Part shown: positions 61,625 through 64,000 of the stretch, one piece after another
Layout: every line of letters begins with the position of its first letter
Position numbering within the stretch: position 1 is the stretch's first letter
Assembly (NCBI RefSeq): GCF_026586805.1
Contig: NZ_JAPFHA010000009.1
Span: 62,001 to 126,000, forward strand
Direction of reading: 5' to 3'
Length of the DNA stretch: 64,000 bases
From: Niveibacterium sp. 24ML
GTDB lineage: Bacteria > Pseudomonadota > Gammaproteobacteria > Burkholderiales > Rhodocyclaceae
The notes under the pieces: generated by a model
What the model was told of the DNA's origin: nothing
The model's database searches: none
What the model saw: the letters and a program-made list of their open reading frames with translations, nothing else
Translations under genes and position numbers: made by a program

Positions 61625-64000
61625 ATGGGCGCACCTGGCCGCCGAAGTCTTCCGCTCGTTGTGGGTCTGTGCGGGGCCTTGCTGTTGGTGCTCATGTGGA
61701 TCGCCCTGGGGCGGCAACAACAGGCGCTGACTCAACAAGTGCTCGACTCGGATACGGCGGCGCTGGCGCGCGCGGCGGAGACGGTCATGGCCGATCGCCT
61801 CCGGTCGGTGCGCCGCATGGCCTTGCGCTGGGAAGCCGCCAAGGGCACGCCCGAGGCGCAATGGCGCAGCGATGCTCAGGCCTATCTTGCCGACTTGCCG
61901 GGCATTCAGGCGGTTCAATGGGCGGACGAGACGGGCGTGATCCGCTGGATCGAGCCCCTGGCCGGCAACGAGAAGGTGCTTGGCCTCAACCTCAACCGCA
62001 ACGGCGCGCGCAAAGAGCGGCTGGCGCGCGCCAAGGCCACTGGCAAGCCGATCGCGACGCCAGTGTTTCCACTTGCGCAGGGCGGGCGCGGATTTCTGGT
62101 CTTTGTTCCGGTCAAGAAGCAGTGGCAGGCGGATGGCACGCTGATCCTGGTGTTCCGCATTGATGCATTTGCCCCGCAACTGTTTCCCGAAAAGGCGCGG
62201 CGCGAGCTGGGCTTGAGCCTTGAGGGCACCGGCGATGTGCAGCCGGTTGTGGTGTCTGCAATGCCTGTGGCCCGCCGTGTGGCGCAGTCGGCCGCGCCGG
62301 TCAGCTTTGCCGGGGCCGATTGGCGCCTGCTCGCCGACGCGCCTGAAGGCTATGGCGCGGACAGCCTGCGCGTGATCCGTTACCTGGTGCTGGTTGGCGG
62401 TGCGCTGCTGCTGACCCTGATGACAGTGCTGACTTATCTGACGCAGGCGATGCGCGCAAAGAACGCTGCCTTGGGGGAGGCCAACCGCTCGCTTGAGAAG
62501 AGTCTGGCCGAACAAGGCGCCATTCGTGCGGAGCTTGAGTTCAGTCATCGGGCGCTCGACCAGTCGGCCATCGTGGCGATGACCGATCCGGCGGGGCGCA
62601 TCATCGCGGTGAATGATCGCTTCTGTCAGATCAGCGGCTACTCGCGCGCAGAGTTACTCGGCGCCGATCACCGGATACTCAACTCGGGCTATCACCCGCC
62701 TGAATTCTTCGCCGCGATGTGGGCCACGATTGCGTCTGGCCGCGTTTGGCAAGGCGAAATCCGCAATCGTGCAAAGAACGGCACCCACTACTGGGTGGCC
62801 TCCACCATCACGCCGGAATGCGATGCCGAGGGCCGCCCGCAGCGTTACCTGGCGATCCGGATCGAAATCACACAGCAAAAGCAGGTGCAGGAAGCGCTGC
62901 AGGCCACAACGATGCTGCAGAGCGCGATTCTCGACAGTGCCGGCTCTGCCATCATCGCCACCGATGAGCATGGCGTGGTGACCCGCTTCAACCCGGCCGC
63001 CGAGCGCATCCTGGGTTATTGCGCCGAAGAAATCGTTGGCAAGCAGACGCCCGCCATCTGGCATCTGCCAGCTGAAGTGGTGGCACGCGCCGCCGAGTTT
63101 TCCCGAGTGTTGGGCGAGGCCATCGAGCCGGGTTTCGAAACCTTTGTCTGCCTCGCACGGCGCGGCCTGCCGAGCGAATTCGAATGGACCTATGTGCGCC
63201 GCGATGGCTCGCATGTGCCGGTGCTGCTGGCGGTGACGGCGCTGCGTGAGCGCGGCGGCCACATCCGTGGCTGGCTGGGTATCGCGCTTGACATCACCCC
63301 TTTGCGCAATGCGCAGGCGGCGGTGCGCAATACGAATGCGCTGCTGGCGGCGGCGGGGCGGATTGCGCGGGTGGGTAGCTGGGAAGTCGAGCTCGCAAGC
63401 GGTGCCGCGCGCTTCTCTGATCTGACCTACGAAATCTACGGCTTGCCGCAGGGCAGTCCCATCGATTTGCAGCAAGGCATCGCGATGTACGTGCCGGAGG
63501 CGCGTCCGCTTGTGCTTGGCGCGGTTGAGCGGGCGATCACGCAGCAGGAGCCCTGGGAGCTTGAAGTCATGCTGCAGCGGCCCGACGGCAGCAAGCGCTG
63601 GGTTCGTGCCCGGGGCGAGCCGGTGGTCGAGCAGGGGCAGGTTGTGCGCTTGCGCGGCGTGTTGCAGGACATCGACCGGGAAACCCGCGCGCGGATCGCC
63701 TTGCGCGACCGCGAGGCGATGCTCAAGGCAATCATCGAAAACGTGCCGGGCGGCATCTCGCTGATCGACTCGAACCTCGACGTCGTGGCCTGCAACGAGC
63801 GCTTCAAGGCGCTGCTGGGTTTTCCGCCCGAGCTGTTCGCGAACGGCATGCCGACGCTCGAACAGATCTTTCGTTTCAACGCACAGCGCGGGGAGTATGG
63901 GCCGGGCGATGTCGAAGAGCTGGTCAGCAGCCGGATCGCGCTGACCCGCAAAATGGCGGCCCACCGCTTCGAGCGCACGCGCGCCGATGGCACCGTGCTC
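61625..64000 (+). CDS. Membrane-bound multi-PAS sensor protein (3'-truncated by window)
   Basis: The frame is open from the ATG at 61625 to the end of the window (792 codons), so the output domain is missing. Two membrane helices (about residues 9-29 and 244-268) enclose a periplasmic sensor of about 215 aa. At least four PAS/PAC units follow: VAMTDPAGRIIAVNDRFCQI (near 320), SAGSAIIATDEHGVVTRFNP (near 440), one near 570-690 with the PAC motif RWVRARGEPVVEQG, and GGISLIDSNLDVVACNERFK (near 710). A last PAS_7-type unit like this often precedes a GGDEF or histidine kinase domain, so either is possible. The gene is 91 bp from maiA and probably unrelated to it. Confidence 0.85.
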   Translation, partial: MGAPGRRSLPLVVGLCGALLLVLMWIALGRQQQALTQQVLDSDTAALARAAETVMADRLRSVRRMALRWEAAKGTPEAQWRSDAQAYLADLPGIQAVQWADETGVIRWIEPLAGNEKVLGLNLNRNGARKERLARAKATGKPIATPVFPLAQGGRGFLVFVPVKKQWQADGTLILVFRIDAFAPQLFPEKARRELGLSLEGTGDVQPVVVSAMPVARRVAQSAAPVSFAGADWRLLADAPEGYGADSLRVIRYLVLVGGALLLTLMTVLTYLTQAMRAKNAALGEANRSLEKSLAEQGAIRAELEFSHRALDQSAIVAMTDPAGRIIAVNDRFCQISGYSRAELLGADHRILNSGYHPPEFFAAMWATIASGRVWQGEIRNRAKNGTHYWVASTITPECDAEGRPQRYLAIRIEITQQKQVQEALQATTMLQSAILDSAGSAIIATDEHGVVTRFNPAAERILGYCAEEIVGKQTPAIWHLPAEVVARAAEFSRVLGEAIEPGFETFVCLARRGLPSEFEWTYVRRDGSHVPVLLAVTALRERGGHIRGWLGIALDITPLRNAQAAVRNTNALLAAAGRIARVGSWEVELASGAARFSDLTYEIYGLPQGSPIDLQQGIAMYVPEARPLVLGAVERAITQQEPWELEVMLQRPDGSKRWVRARGEPVVEQGQVVRLRGVLQDIDRETRARIALRDREAMLKAIIENVPGGISLIDSNLDVVACNERFKALLGFPPELFANGMPTLEQIFRFNAQRGEYGPGDVEELVSSRIALTRKMAAHRFERTRADGTVL

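Noticed and set aside
62654-63964. 436-codon open frame on the minus strand near the window end
   Set aside because: The plus-strand frame here encodes PAS domains without interruption; the opposite frame is a G+C artefact.

Overview
The window is a stretch of bacterial chromosome with high G+C content and dense coding. It has no mobile elements, no CRISPR array and no sign of recent transfer. The gene content points to a betaproteobacterium, most likely of the order Rhodocyclales (Azoarcus/Thauera/Zoogloea-like). The evidence is the order tig-clpP-clpX-lon-hupB-tRNA-Val-tRNA-Asp-ppiD-fabI, a DksA without zinc-binding cysteines, a DUF3138-type porin and a DUF3149 peptide beside ccoG. The order-level assignment is inference from gene order; no 16S rRNA gene is present.

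Layout. 1-6.3 kb: the 3' part of ccoG (cbb3 oxidase assembly) with a 47-aa membrane peptide, a secreted protein of unknown function, release factor 3 (prfC) and a PAS-PAS-PAS-GGDEF-EAL c-di-GMP protein. 6.6-8.9 kb: agmatinase (speB) translationally coupled to a gamma-glutamylputrescine oxidase (puuB). 9-13.8 kb: a P-type Ca2+ ATPase, a cupin, a YjdF-like membrane protein, a PH-domain membrane protein and dksA. 14-33.4 kb: a polyamine/GABA catabolic locus with a MocR regulator divergent from ald-puuD-puuA-spuC-potFGHI-porin, then gabD-puuC-gabT, an orphan solute-binding protein and a type III glutamine-synthetase-like ligase. 33.5-39.5 kb: a secreted beta-helix protein and the stress cassette yeaG-yeaH-ycgB (PrkA kinase, von Willebrand-like protein, SpoVR). 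39.9-49.2 kb: the proteostasis block tig-clpP-clpX-lon-hupB, two tRNAs, ppiD and fabI. 49.3-56 kb: a Methyltransf_32 protein, a sodium symporter, a coupled HDOD and GGDEF-EAL pair, a FemAB-like acyltransferase and a DUF2062 protein. 56-61.5 kb: an Lrp-type regulator divergent from the phenylalanine/tyrosine degradation genes hppD-phhA-hmgA-fahA-maiA. 61.6-64 kb: a membrane PAS sensor cut by the window end.

How the genes work together. Agmatine or imported putrescine (PotFGHI, perhaps through the co-located porin) can be degraded by the gamma-glutamylated route (PuuA, PuuB, PuuC, PuuD) or by direct transamination (SpuC). Both routes lead to GABA and then, through GabT and GabD, to succinate. 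PhhA, HppD, HmgA, MaiA and FahA form a complete route from phenylalanine to fumarate and acetoacetate.

The main non-gene observations are: (i) three related 89-107 bp imperfect inverted repeats built from heptad-like units (27809-27910, 29436-29542, 57749-57837), each lying between genes of one pathway; (ii) a textbook heat-shock (sigma32) promoter upstream of lon whose -10 sits inside a dyad; (iii) TGGTGC-type boxes shared by the speB leader and the mocR/ald intergenic region; (iv) a stem-loop and a possible sigma54 promoter before potF. I found no convincing wholly new multi-gene system. The best candidates for undescribed biology are the polyamine-linked porin, the orphan binding protein/ligase pair and the repeat family.
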